From NCBI RefSeq assembly GCF_000702545.1, contig NZ_JNIO01000002.1, positions 771,001 through 835,000 of the forward strand: a DNA stretch of 64,000 nucleotides, in the 5' to 3' direction. The notes below the pieces were generated by a model that was not told the DNA's origin, ran no database searches, and worked only from the letters and a program-made list of their open reading frames with translations. Every line of letters begins with the position of its first letter. Position 1 is the first letter of the stretch. The position numbers were made by a program, and so were the translations under genes. Below, piece by piece: positions 8,404-15,692 of the stretch. The stretch is from Selenomonas sp. AB3002. GTDB lineage: Bacteria; Bacillota; Negativicutes; Selenomonadales; Selenomonadaceae.

Positions 8404-9702
8404 TTAATCTTTAATCCTAATTACTTCATCTAAAAGATTCATTTTTTCCATTTTAACACGTAGCCTATAACATTTTTTACAGTAATATCTAGACATACTA
8501 CTCACCATGTCAGCTGTATCATCAATTACCGTTGGCGGTGTAGTAGATTCTATACAATCAAAATTATACTGCGCACAATCTATTCTATTGTTCTTTTTCA
8601 TTTTCAAAATACCATGCTCAGTACATCCTTCTATTACCGGTGCAAGCAATCTATGAAGTATTGGATTCTCTTTTGCCTTCATTAATGTATCTTCATTCAG
8701 ATTGAACCCCTTACGGATATCTGCGAACTCGTGCATACATTGACTTAAAAATTCTGTCTCATCAAAAGCCTTGTGTTCTGTATTGATAGTTTTTTTGTTT
8801 TCCGATATTGGCCGTTTTATCTTTTCCTGTGAAATCAATTTTTCGAGATATTCCTCACTAAACCTGCTATAAAACAACTCCACTATACTTTTTACCGCTT
8901 CTTTCGCATCCTCACCCTCAGCAAGTATATCCAGCTTTGTTCCCTGTTTCCATACAAAGGGTCTTATCCCACCAGGAAAGATTGATTCTATCATCGAGCG
9001 AATATACATCGTCTGTAAATTCTCAAGGGCTACACAATGCCCTTGAAAGTTAAACTTTATATCTGCTTTGAAGGACTCACCTAATTCCATCAACGTAGAT
9101 ATATTCTTACTTATATCCTCCTTAATATTGTGATATATATACACAGTTGCCTTAGCACAATTATTCTCGTATATAACCTCCGGCACACATTCATCCAACT
9201 TTAATTCTTTTATAGCCTTCCAACTAGAATTATCGGCTGCCTTCTTTAACCATTCTTTTGCTATCACTTCATCTTTAGGTACACCTTGCCCCCATTTATA
9301 CATCATGCCTATCCAGTACATACTCTCAGCAGTATATTCATCTGGTTCAAAACTTTTATCAGTAATGGCAAGAAATTCTTCAATTGCCTCCTTATATTTT
9401 CCTTTTTCTCTTAACCTGCAAGCCTCTTCAACATATCCCTTCCGATGAACACTCGGGGTATTGAAGTAAAAAGCCATTGCATTTCTCGCCTTTTGATACC
9501 CTGCGTCAGCAGCACGTCTAAACAACTCTTTAGATTTATAAAAGCTCTTAGGAACACCAATGCCTGACTTATACATACAGGCTACCAGATACATCGCTTG
9601 AATATCACCTTCAGCAATTGCCTTTTCATAGCAGTCCAGCGCTGTATCATATTGCTTTAAACTATAGGCTCGCCTACCTTTATCCAGCCAGCTATTCTCC
9701 AT
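8404..9702 (-). CDS. Sel1-repeat protein with degenerate HPr-like domain
   Basis: 432 aa; start at MENSWLDKGR behind GGGGGA. Order of parts: Sel1/TPR repeats (residues 5-75 and about 95-160, e.g. AMYLVACMYKSGIGVPKS and SMYWIGMMYKWGQGVPKD); an HPr-like region (about 183-283, with MELGESFKADIKFNFQG and GTKLDILAEGEDAKEAV); and a C-terminal module (312-432) like the N-terminus of the next gene. The phosphorylatable His of true HPr (LHARPA) is absent; the site reads EDISKN. The protein stops at IRIKD just where its paralogue goes on with SKEKLANVG, so it may be a fusion or truncated copy. The HPr call is inference by pattern. Confidence 0.5.
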   Translation of the reverse strand: MENSWLDKGRRAYSLKQYDTALDCYEKAIAEGDIQAMYLVACMYKSGIGVPKSFYKSKELFRRAADAGYQKARNAMAFYFNTPSVHRKGYVEEACRLREKGKYKEAIEEFLAITDKSFEPDEYTAESMYWIGMMYKWGQGVPKDEVIAKEWLKKAADNSSWKAIKELKLDECVPEVIYENNCAKATVYIYHNIKEDISKNISTLMELGESFKADIKFNFQGHCVALENLQTMYIRSMIESIFPGGIRPFVWKQGTKLDILAEGEDAKEAVKSIVELFYSRFSEEYLEKLISQEKIKRPISENKKTINTEHKAFDETEFLSQCMHEFADIRKGFNLNEDTLMKAKENPILHRLLAPVIEGCTEHGILKMKKNNRIDCAQYNFDCIESTTPPTVIDDTADMVSSMSRYYCKKCYRLRVKMEKMNLLDEVIRIKD

Positions 9703-9743
9703 TTCTTTGTCCCCCGCCACAATATTTACACTCTCCACTACAA

Positions 9744-10124
9744 TCAATCAAATTTATCAGTCTTCACTTTAAATTCCTGCACTATGCTCTCAATAGATTT
9801 TTCAACCTCTTCCCGGCTTCGTGCTCCCGTTGCCTGTTTTCGTAGATTAGTATTGATTGCTTCGCCGCATTCCTGCAGTGCCACCTGAAGATTATGTACT
9901 GAATCTCTTACCTTGGCATACACATTTTCCCTATCTTCATCGGTGACACATTCCTCCATGGCCCACTCTGCCTCGCTACGAATGTCTTCTATCAGACTAT
10001 ACAAAGCGTCTGCATCATCTCTGGCCTTTTCAGCCTCTTTATCAGAAGCATCCAGTATAGCTGCCAACGCCAATCCTGCCAAACCGCCTACAGCCAAAAG
10101 CAATCCATTCTTTGCCCAAGTCAT
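9744..10124 (-). CDS. Small membrane-anchored coiled-coil protein
   Basis: 126 aa starting at MTWAKNG with AAGGAGGA before the ATG. Residues 6-24 (GLLLAVGGLAGLALAAILDA) form one hydrophobic helix. The remainder is a highly charged helix (about 30 Glu/Asp) likely to form a coiled coil in the cytoplasm. No family recognised. It is directly upstream of the Sel1/HPr-like gene and is probably in the same transcript. Confidence 0.55.
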   Translation of the reverse strand: MTWAKNGLLLAVGGLAGLALAAILDASDKEAEKARDDADALYSLIEDIRSEAEWAMEECVTDEDRENVYAKVRDSVHNLQVALQECGEAINTNLRKQATGARSREEVEKSIESIVQEFKVKTDKFD

Positions 10125-10220
10125 GGAAATATCCTCCTTACTGCTAATCAATATCTCTATGCTTATATCATACGAAGATTTCCGAGCAAAGTGGTATCCT
10201 GACAGGCAACTTTTGGCACT

Positions 10221-10736
10221 TTATTTGCAATCCCGCCAGTTTGTCAAAGGCTTGCAGTCATGCCTATACAAAGCCTCATTGACCTCATCTATGTTATAAC
10301 GCTTCGCCTCCAGAAAATATGCCACAATCATATCACTCAAGCAGCTATCTGATAAGGCATATCCTGCCCGCTTCAGCAGATCGGCCGCTTCCTCCATAGA
10401 CAGATGCAATGCTACGACGAAGGCCAGTACAGTTTCCTTTGTCGGATGATAATGTATATTATTGCGGATTTTTGCAAAGTGCCCCTTGGTTATCCCCACT
10501 GCACTATAAATCTCTACCGGCTTGCGCTTGTGCTCCTTTATCCACCACATAAGTTTTTTAGAAAAAGACATCTGAAACTTAGATGCCAAGTAGCCTATCC
10601 CCTTGAGAAAGTCTTCGCTTATCGCAGCTACTGCTCTTCCTGACAAGGCAACCACAGATGTTTTAGGAGATTCTTCTGGTTCATCTTCAAATCTTTTACT
10701 ACTGTTCATTCTGGACGATGTATCGTTCCAGTTCAT
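10221..10736 (-). CDS. XRE-like helix-turn-helix accessory protein
   Basis: 171 aa. The C-terminal 100 residues look like a degenerate XRE helix-turn-helix followed by a helical cap: VEIYSAVGITKGHFAKIRNN, then PTKETVLAFVVALHLSMEEAADLLKRAGYAL and a tail IVAYFLEAKRYNIDEVNEAL. This module is common at the ends of accessory proteins in Firmicutes. The N-terminal 60 residues are low-complexity and charged. It could be a regulator of the cluster below it or an adaptor. The start is uncertain; MNSSKRF at 10709 is an alternative. Confidence 0.55.
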   Translation of the reverse strand: MNWNDTSSRMNSSKRFEDEPEESPKTSVVALSGRAVAAISEDFLKGIGYLASKFQMSFSKKLMWWIKEHKRKPVEIYSAVGITKGHFAKIRNNIHYHPTKETVLAFVVALHLSMEEAADLLKRAGYALSDSCLSDMIVAYFLEAKRYNIDEVNEALYRHDCKPLTNWRDCK

Positions 10737-11096
10737 CCTTCAATTCCTAATCTAACATCCGTCATCCCTCCTTAGCCTTTTTATAGTATTCGCTATTTCT
10801 CCTACAAACATAACACCTGCTAAGATTCTCATATCACCTAGCAGCGAAAGCACAGTCCACCATATCCACAGCACCTACTAACAGGCAGATGCAACTCCAT
10901 AACTTTTTAGGTGACAGGATAGACATCAATTTTTCATAGCAGAAAAGCACAGACTCAATCAGCCCGTGCTTTTCTACTGGAATATGGTATATGTTTGAAA
11001 TCAAAAAAATTTTCTTACACAATCAAACTCGCTGTCCTAGGCAACCACATTATAGATTTCACTTATGACATATCATATCTTGTGCATCTGTATCTA
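10737..11096. other. Intergenic region, 360 bp
   Basis: No convincing gene. It holds AAGGAGGG just upstream of the HTH gene on the minus strand and the terminator at 10940-10976. The rest is AT-rich sequence without visible structure. Confidence 0.5.
10940..10976 (-). terminator. Rho-independent terminator
   Basis: AGAAAAGCAC and GTGCTTTTCT form a 10-bp perfect stem with a 16-nt loop. Either strand ends in a T-rich arm. It fits the end of the minus-strand unit carrying 11097-12472. Confidence 0.6.
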
Positions 11097-11351
11097 TTAC
11101 TTTTCAGCCATCATCTTAGAAAACTTCTTAGCTGTAGCAACATTTCCATCTCGTACACCTTGTTTATGTCCATCACCATATCCCTTATCGTAATGCTCAT
11201 CTGCAATACTATCGTCACTAATAGCTCCTGCAACATTAGCAATCACAGCTCCTGCAGCAGCCGCCACACCCAGGCCAATAGCCTCCGGTGCCAATATTGC
11301 AGCAGCTGCTGCGCCACCAACACCTCTTGCTACAGTTTTAATTACACCCAT
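11097..11351 (-). CDS. Gly/Ala-rich small protein
   Basis: 84 aa. Residues 8-48 are a long Ala/Gly-rich hydrophobic stretch (GVGGAAAAAILAPEAIGLGV onward) that resembles glycine-zipper membrane segments. A soluble tail follows, with DKGYGDGHKQGVRDGN and a Lys-rich end. No signal peptide. Such proteins may oligomerise in membranes, but there is no proof here. It lies 23 bases downstream of the unknown 367-aa gene and shares its terminator, so the two probably act together. Confidence 0.5.
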   Translation of the reverse strand: MGVIKTVARGVGGAAAAAILAPEAIGLGVAAAAGAVIANVAGAISDDSIADEHYDKGYGDGHKQGVRDGNVATAKKFSKMMAEK

Positions 11352-11374
11352 TCTTCCCCACTCCTTACTTCAAA

Positions 11375-12472
11375 TTAAATAGAGAATCCCCATCTTGCTA
11401 ATTGCTGATTTACTTCATCTTCTTCTTTTTTTAATTCTCCATCTAATGTCATATTCACAAATTCTCTCTTTATCTTTCTTATCTTCTCCTTATCGTTAAG
11501 CAATCTCCATAATGTGACCAAAATACCACCTACATCAAGCTTCTTTACATTTCTCGTTGCTCCAACATAACCTACGTTTATCAGTGATGACAATGTATTT
11601 GAATAGGTAAGTATTTTCCGTGTTCTCACTTCATACAACTTCAAATCTTCTCCCGGATTATAGAATAAGCGATGACACATTTCGATTAGTTTATTAATCA
11701 ATATTGCCATAGATGCACTTTTTGTTGTACCCCAAACATCTATCTGTTGCCCTACTAAAAAACCCGAGAATTCCGGTGATATGACATTTATTACAGGGAT
11801 TGGTAACCCCTGTGTCGTAAACATATCTGTACAACAATGTGCTACCTGTCTTGCCAGTGCTGCACCTATAACTTCTGGTTTATCTTGTAATATTTCTCCT
11901 GTCCATTTCATTACATGATATAAATCTGTCTTTCCATCTATTCTCTGTTCTTTCACATGATATGAAGGAAATGCCGATGTCCAATCATTGACAGTTAATG
12001 TATTTGTAGCAATATTTGCTGTTCCAAAAATCAACCCTGCTAATGGGTCGTGTCCAATCGCCTTATATCGGTGATTGGTTCCACTCAAACCTGGCATATC
12101 ATCGTAAATACCTATAAATCTTTCTGAACGTTTAATTGCATCATACGGTACTGTATGAGAAATAAGACTTTCCCCTATTGACCTTACGGTGGCAGGTAAA
12201 TAATCATTATTTATTTTCTCTCCTATACTTCTAAAAGTTTTATCTGCATCACTGGCTTTTTCAAATCGTTGCATATCTTTACCAAAGAAAACCCATCTCA
12301 ACGTTTGTAACACAGCTGCAACCATCAAAAAGCCCATATCAGTGCTTGTCAATGATGTTTTATTCCCGAATTCCTCAACTGCACTGTAATAGCTTCTCAT
12401 ATGCTTACTATGAACTTCCTCAACTTCTTCATCTGTTAACAATAACATGTTATAATACTCTTCTTCTGTCAT
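11375..12472 (-). CDS. Unknown accessory protein (365 aa)
   Basis: Not recognised. The start was set at the ATG of MTEEEYYNML behind AAGAGGTGGAG; a GTG three codons upstream is possible. Notable segments are a hydrophobic helix near residue 50 (GFLMVAAVLQTLRWVFFG), GHDPLAGLIFGTANIATNTL near residue 140, and VRTRKILTYSNTLSSLINVG near residue 280. The conserved-looking HDP motif could bind metal, but this is speculative. The two genes 12472 to 11097 form a unit with a terminator, placed between two XRE-type regulators, as is common for defence or toxin cargo. Confidence 0.5.
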   Translation of the reverse strand: MTEEEYYNMLLLTDEEVEEVHSKHMRSYYSAVEEFGNKTSLTSTDMGFLMVAAVLQTLRWVFFGKDMQRFEKASDADKTFRSIGEKINNDYLPATVRSIGESLISHTVPYDAIKRSERFIGIYDDMPGLSGTNHRYKAIGHDPLAGLIFGTANIATNTLTVNDWTSAFPSYHVKEQRIDGKTDLYHVMKWTGEILQDKPEVIGAALARQVAHCCTDMFTTQGLPIPVINVISPEFSGFLVGQQIDVWGTTKSASMAILINKLIEMCHRLFYNPGEDLKLYEVRTRKILTYSNTLSSLINVGYVGATRNVKKLDVGGILVTLWRLLNDKEKIRKIKREFVNMTLDGELKKEEDEVNQQLARWGFSI

Positions 12473-12640
12473 TGTCTCCACCTCTTAACTAAAACATAAT
12501 TTCAATTGTCAAGCTATAAAAAAATGATATGTAGCAATTAGCGCCTAACACCCAATACCACATACCGTATCTAAACTGCAAATTCTTTATTGTAATTTTT
12601 CTTAAAATAATAAATAACCAGATCGTATCAACTTATTTTT

Positions 12641-12952
12641 TTATGTAGAATTAGAAGCTACAACACATTCATCCGCAAGCCTATGCGCCGCTGCGCTGCT
12701 TAAATAATCCAAATAATGCTGGCAGGGCTTCTCAGACATCAAGACACAAACTGGAACCCCTAATGCCCTAGCTATATTTATCATAGCAGTGCAGGTAATC
12801 CCCTTATGCAAATTTGCTCTCTCTATCTGGCTAATATATGCGCCACTTACATTGGATGACTCTGCCAACTCCTCCTGCGTCATATGTTGTAAAACACGGA
12901 ATCTATATACATTGTCACCAATGGTTCTATAGCTCTGTTCCAGTTCCTGCAA
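12641..12952 (-). CDS. XRE-family transcriptional regulator
   Basis: 103 aa. A Cro/CI-type helix-turn-helix occupies residues 10-70: VYRFRVLQHMTQEELAESSN then VSGAYISQIERANLHKG and ALGVPVCVLM. The start is a TTG with a near-perfect AGGAGGTGA six bases upstream; no better ATG is in frame. The C-terminal 30 residues are unlike known ligand domains. It is transcribed away from the excisionase-like genes across a 461-bp region rich in palindromes, so it probably controls that region. Confidence 0.8.
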   Translation of the reverse strand: MQELEQSYRTIGDNVYRFRVLQHMTQEELAESSNVSGAYISQIERANLHKGITCTAMINIARALGVPVCVLMSEKPCQHYLDYLSSAAAHRLADECVVASNST

Positions 12953-13144
12953 ACCATCTCACCTCCTATTCAAATTACATTATTAATATTTTTGCAAATA
13001 ATCGTACAAAAGTCCAGCCACCCAGGGTTTAGTTTTCTTACCGTAGGTAAAGTAATTTGTAAAATCAACTATATCCTAGACATTTCAGTGCCCCGTCCCA
13101 CGTATAGTATATGAATCAGCAATAAAATTTTTCCAATAAAGGGA

Positions 13145-13188
13145 TAGGGCCGGAAGGGTGATCCTGACGGCTCACCCTTCCGGCCCTA
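13145..13188. repeat. 17-bp perfect inverted repeat
   Basis: tagggccggaagggtga is repeated as its exact reverse complement after ten bases. It is GC-rich in an AT-rich surrounding and has no T-run on either side, which argues against a plain terminator. It may be an operator, an mRNA structure or a recombination site. Confidence 0.7.
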
Positions 13189-13215
13189 AAGCTGTACCAA
13201 CCTAAATAGCAATTC

Positions 13216-13250
13216 GGGGAGAGCCACAGAATTTAGGCTCTCCCCTTTTA
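13216..13250 (+). terminator. Intrinsic terminator in leader of excisionase-like gene
   Basis: GGGGAGAGCC...GGCTCTCCCC is a 10-bp stem followed by TTTTAA. It stands about 165 bases upstream of the first excisionase-like ORF on the same strand. Its 3' arm can instead pair over 17 bases with 13284-13300. Confidence 0.6.
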
Positions 13251-13283
13251 ATGATTTTCACTTTTATACATCTTAGCTCAGAG

Positions 13284-13300
13284 GGGGAGAGCCTAAATTC
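13284..13300 (+). promoter_or_regulatory. Alternative pairing partner of the leader terminator
   Basis: ggggagagcctaaattc is the exact reverse complement of 13229-13245, which is also the 3' arm of the upstream terminator. The two hairpins are mutually exclusive, as in an attenuator. Which one forms first is not known. Confidence 0.45.
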
Positions 13301-13413
13301 TTTGTCTCTTCCCCTCATTGCTTTCTGCTTCGCCTCACTGGTAATCAAAGGTAACGCTACGGAAACTAACATAATAGTAAGCAATTCCAGAAACCATGAA
13401 AGGGTGTTAGATA

Positions 13414-13614
13414 ATGAACATAGAAAAGAACATATTAACGGTTTCCGAAGCAGCATGCGTTCTCTCATGCAGCGCATATAATGTGTACCGTCTAATCCAT
13501 ACCAAGTCTCTAAGAGCCTTCAAAGACGCAGAGGGCCGTCCTTGGCGTATACCTGAATCCAGCATCAAAGATTATGTTGCCTCCCGTATGAGCAACAATG
13601 ATTTCTCAAGATGA
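13414..13614 (+). CDS. Excisionase-like HTH_17 protein
   Basis: 66 aa: ILTVSEAACVLSCSAYNVYR then LIHTKSLRAFKDAEGRPWRI and PESSIKDYV. This is the full MerR/excisionase-type winged helix domain (helix-turn-helix, short wing, final helix). Such proteins are Xis factors or small regulators of mobile elements. AAAGGGTG lies before the ATG. No integrase is visible nearby, so the role as a recombination directionality factor is unproven. Confidence 0.75.
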   Translation: MNIEKNILTVSEAACVLSCSAYNVYRLIHTKSLRAFKDAEGRPWRIPESSIKDYVASRMSNNDFSR

Positions 13615-13698
13615 AATCTGCCCTTCCAGACTTTGTAGTAATTTTCTTTATTTCTGCAGACATGACTATAAAGCATTAAAATTAGGGGGCATCAAATC

Positions 13699-13881
13699 AT
13701 GGAAAACAACAGCGAATCCTTAATCACCGTAGACGAGCTTTGCGAGGAGCTGATGATAGGTCGTAATGCTGCTTACAGCTTGCTGGCTTCAAATCAGATA
13801 AAGGGCTTCCGCATAGGCAGGATTTGGAAAATCCCCAGGGAAAGCATCCAGCGTTACATCCGGGAGCAGAGCAAAATATAG
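13699..13881 (+). CDS. Excisionase-like HTH_17 protein, second copy
   Basis: 60 aa with the same domain: LITVDELCEELMIGRNAAYS, LLASNQIKGFRIGRIWKIPR and ESIQRYI. It is a diverged paralogue of the previous gene, 84 bases downstream on the same strand and preceded by GGGGGC. The pair probably arose by duplication. Function as above. Confidence 0.75.
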   Translation: MENNSESLITVDELCEELMIGRNAAYSLLASNQIKGFRIGRIWKIPRESIQRYIREQSKI

Positions 13882-13888
13882 CATCATA

Positions 13889-13926
13889 AAAAAGCAATGC
13901 CCCGAACCAGCCTTAGGTTCGGGGCA
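13889..13926 (-). terminator. Terminator between convergent units
   Basis: TGCCCCGAAC and GTTCGGGGCA form a 10-bp stem. Read on the minus strand it is followed by TTGCTTTTTTA, so it ends the Rpn unit; it may also stop the plus-strand excisionase unit. Confidence 0.75.
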
Positions 13927-13946
13927 CCACTTTCCTTTAGAATAAT

Positions 13947-14153
13947 TCACCAGTTGTTGTCCACAAAGGACGCAGCCTCTTCCAGAGGCATATTATACCG
14001 CTTAGACAGCTCTTGAACCGCTACGTCTTTACTGAAGTTGAGTTCTCTTAGCATGGCTATGATATTGAGCCTTCCCTCGTTGATGGCTATATTTCGACCT
14101 TCGTTACGGGCATCGGTGAGCATATCTTCTATTGCCTTGCACATTTTGCTCAT
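13947..14153 (-). CDS. Free-standing Rpn C-terminal domain, copy 2
   Basis: 68 aa: MSKMCKAIEDMLTDARNEGR, then INEGRLNIIAMLRELNFSKD and a final SFVDNNW. It is homologous along its whole length to the last 69 residues of the Rpn protein at 14409-15386. The first usable ATG comes after a TTG that directly follows the TGA of the previous gene, so translation is probably coupled. No catalytic core is present. In E. coli short C-terminal Rpn forms block the nuclease; by analogy this could be an antitoxin (inference). Confidence 0.7.
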   Translation of the reverse strand: MSKMCKAIEDMLTDARNEGRNIAINEGRLNIIAMLRELNFSKDVAVQELSKRYNMPLEEAASFVDNNW

Positions 14154-14159
14154 TACCAA

Positions 14160-14402
14160 TCACCAATTCTGATTTACAAAAGACATAGCATCATCCTGAG
14201 ACAAGGTATATCTCTTTGCCAGTTGCTGTATAGCTACATCCTTGCCGAAATTAAGATCTCTTACAGTAGCGACGACATTGAGCATCCCCTCATTAGTAGC
14301 CTCGTTGCGTCCTTCATCAATACCCGCGTTGTATCCCTTACTAATCCCCTCATCACGGGCATCGGTAATCATATCTTCCAATGCCTTGCACATTTTACTC
14401 AT
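14160..14402 (-). CDS. Free-standing Rpn C-terminal domain, copy 1
   Basis: 80 aa starting MSKMCKALEDMITDARDEGI. Its last 19 residues, ending TLSQDDAMSFVNQNW, differ from the full-length Rpn protein at one position only. It has an 11-residue-longer Gly/Glu-rich hinge. The ATG is six bases after the stop of the Rpn gene and a GTG immediately follows that stop, which indicates coupling. It probably arose by tandem duplication of the 3' end of the Rpn gene. Confidence 0.75.
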   Translation of the reverse strand: MSKMCKALEDMITDARDEGISKGYNAGIDEGRNEATNEGMLNVVATVRDLNFGKDVAIQQLAKRYTLSQDDAMSFVNQNW

Positions 14403-14408
14403 TGCCAC

Positions 14409-14618
14409 TTACCAGTTCTGGTTTACAAAAGACATCGCATCATCCTGAGATAAAGGATATCGCTTTGCCAGTTGCTGTACGGCCGCCTCCTTGCCAAGAT
14501 TATAGTCTCTTGCCATAGCTATGACATTGAGCATTCCCTCATTGGTAGCCTCCTTACGCCCCTTGTCCATTCCTTCATTTAGGGCATCAGTAAGCATATC
14601 ATCTATCGCCTTGCACAT
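14409..14618 (-). CDS. Predicted internal-start Rpn short form
   Basis: A gene within a gene: 69 codons in the same frame as the Rpn nuclease, beginning ATG TGC AAG (MCKAIDDMLTDALNEG) with GGGAGAGGAGAGG six bases upstream. The same MCKA(I/L)xDM start is present in the two separate downstream copies, which supports this ATG as a natural domain start. E. coli RpnA makes such a short form as its own inhibitor. Predicted from the sequence only. Confidence 0.55.
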   Translation of the reverse strand: MCKAIDDMLTDALNEGMDKGRKEATNEGMLNVIAMARDYNLGKEAAVQQLAKRYPLSQDDAMSFVNQNW

Positions 14619-15386
14619 ATCAATCCTCTCCTCTCCCACGGGAAGGTTGAAATTCAGGCCAGCACAGACGCTTATAATCTGGGCTGCCAGTCTATCCAGT
14701 GATCTATAAGCTTTGTTGCCATTTACCAGCTGGGCCAGCTCCGCCTTGCTGACGGAGTGCTTGATGAACTTCAGCACATCCTTCAAGTCAGACTTGAAAA
14801 TATCCAACTGCTGGTCTGTCATCATGGCCGGAGCAACCAAATTCACCTTATAGTCATTGGCGTACCTCAGTACACTCTCGTCTATCCCCTCAGGATACAT
14901 CTCCCGCAAGGTAGTTGGCGCATCCCATGCCTCTGCGCCCCAGTATACCACTATGGTTATGACTGGCAAGATTTTATCGTCACGGTGGAAGCCGCTCAGA
15001 TACTCAGCCTCATCCCTGCCGTGGTCACGCGCCTTTTTATGGGAACTGGCCGTGGCTGCAACCTGCTCCGTCAAAGTCATAGCATCGTAAAGCATGTTTC
15101 TCACTGGCATTGCCAGATGGATTTTGGACTGGTTTTCCACGCCCAGTATGCAATAGGCCACCCTGCCGTCTGTTTTCAAAGCCAGCTTCAGCACATCCCT
15201 GGCCTTCTGCTCAGGCAGTACCGCTCCAGCAGAACCATAAGGCAGGACAATGCTTGCAGTGTCCATATCCCTCAGTTTTCCCGGCTGAATACGCTGCTCC
15301 CCGCCATAGCAGAAGCCATTGAACAGGTCCGCAAAGCGGTCAGGCTGCTTCATGTACTCTTTGGTTACAGAATCCTTGTCGCCCAA
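14409..15386 (-). CDS. Rpn-family PD-(D/E)XK recombination-promoting nuclease
   Basis: 325 aa. N-terminal motif KEYMKQPDRFADLFNGF, then the nuclease core with GKLRDMDTASIV (D40/D42) and E84-x-Q86 in GVENQSKIHLAMP, the ExQ variant of the PD-(D/E)XK site used by Rpn/YhgA proteins. These nucleases cleave DNA, promote RecA-independent recombination and can defend against phage. Residues 257-325 form the C-terminal regulatory domain. The start is a TTG behind GTGAGGTG, as MGDKD begins the family better than the earlier GTG. A promoter element TATAAT lies 28 bases upstream. An internal ribosome-binding site precedes Met257. Confidence 0.8.
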   Translation of the reverse strand: MGDKDSVTKEYMKQPDRFADLFNGFCYGGEQRIQPGKLRDMDTASIVLPYGSAGAVLPEQKARDVLKLALKTDGRVAYCILGVENQSKIHLAMPVRNMLYDAMTLTEQVAATASSHKKARDHGRDEAEYLSGFHRDDKILPVITIVVYWGAEAWDAPTTLREMYPEGIDESVLRYANDYKVNLVAPAMMTDQQLDIFKSDLKDVLKFIKHSVSKAELAQLVNGNKAYRSLDRLAAQIISVCAGLNFNLPVGEERIDMCKAIDDMLTDALNEGMDKGRKEATNEGMLNVIAMARDYNLGKEAAVQQLAKRYPLSQDDAMSFVNQNW

Positions 15387-15413
15387 TTGTTGGCACCTCA
15401 CTTCTTACCTACG

Positions 15414-15419
15414 ATTATA
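15414..15419 (-). promoter_or_regulatory. -10 element of the Rpn gene
   Basis: Perfect TATAAT on the minus strand, 28 bases before the TTG start. A weak -35 (ATGGCA) is 16 bases further up. Confidence 0.5.
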
Positions 15420-15692
15420 CCACAATTGTTCAGTATGCCATAGCCAAGGCTCTTCGCTTCCAAAAGTTGTAAAAAAGTTGTAAATACAAGTATGCCCTGC
15501 TCACGAAACCTGTAATATCAAGGGTTGGAGAGTTCAAGTTCGTATGCTGCCATGGCAGACAAATAAGATTTTCTTCATAGCTTGAAAACTCCTTACGTTG
15601 ATTTTACCAACAGACGCTTATGGTCCAGGCTGCCAGTCAATCCGGGGATTTATTATTTGGTGATTCTACCGGATTGACACTCCCTATCGCCC
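15420..15692. other. Intergenic region
   Basis: No gene seen. Near the autotransporter stop it contains gtcaatccgg...ccggattgac (15636-15678), a 10-bp perfect inverted repeat with a 23-bp spacer, possibly the autotransporter's transcript end although a T-run is lacking. Confidence 0.45.

Larger units (their letters stand above)
12953..13413. promoter_or_regulatory. Divergent regulatory region rich in hairpins
   Basis: 461 bp without a gene between the XRE regulator (minus) and the first excisionase-like gene (plus). It carries a 17-bp perfect palindrome (13145-13188) and three complementary segments able to form alternative hairpins (13216-13300); see the separate entries. Confidence 0.55.

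Noticed and set aside
10834..11022. 62-codon frame on the minus strand
   Set aside because: It runs through the terminator hairpin at 10940-10976 and has no Shine-Dalgarno.
11375..12472. Possible LexA-binding metal hydrolase (YdjM-like) from the GHDP motif
   Set aside because: The motif order and the rest of the protein do not follow that family, so no function was assigned.
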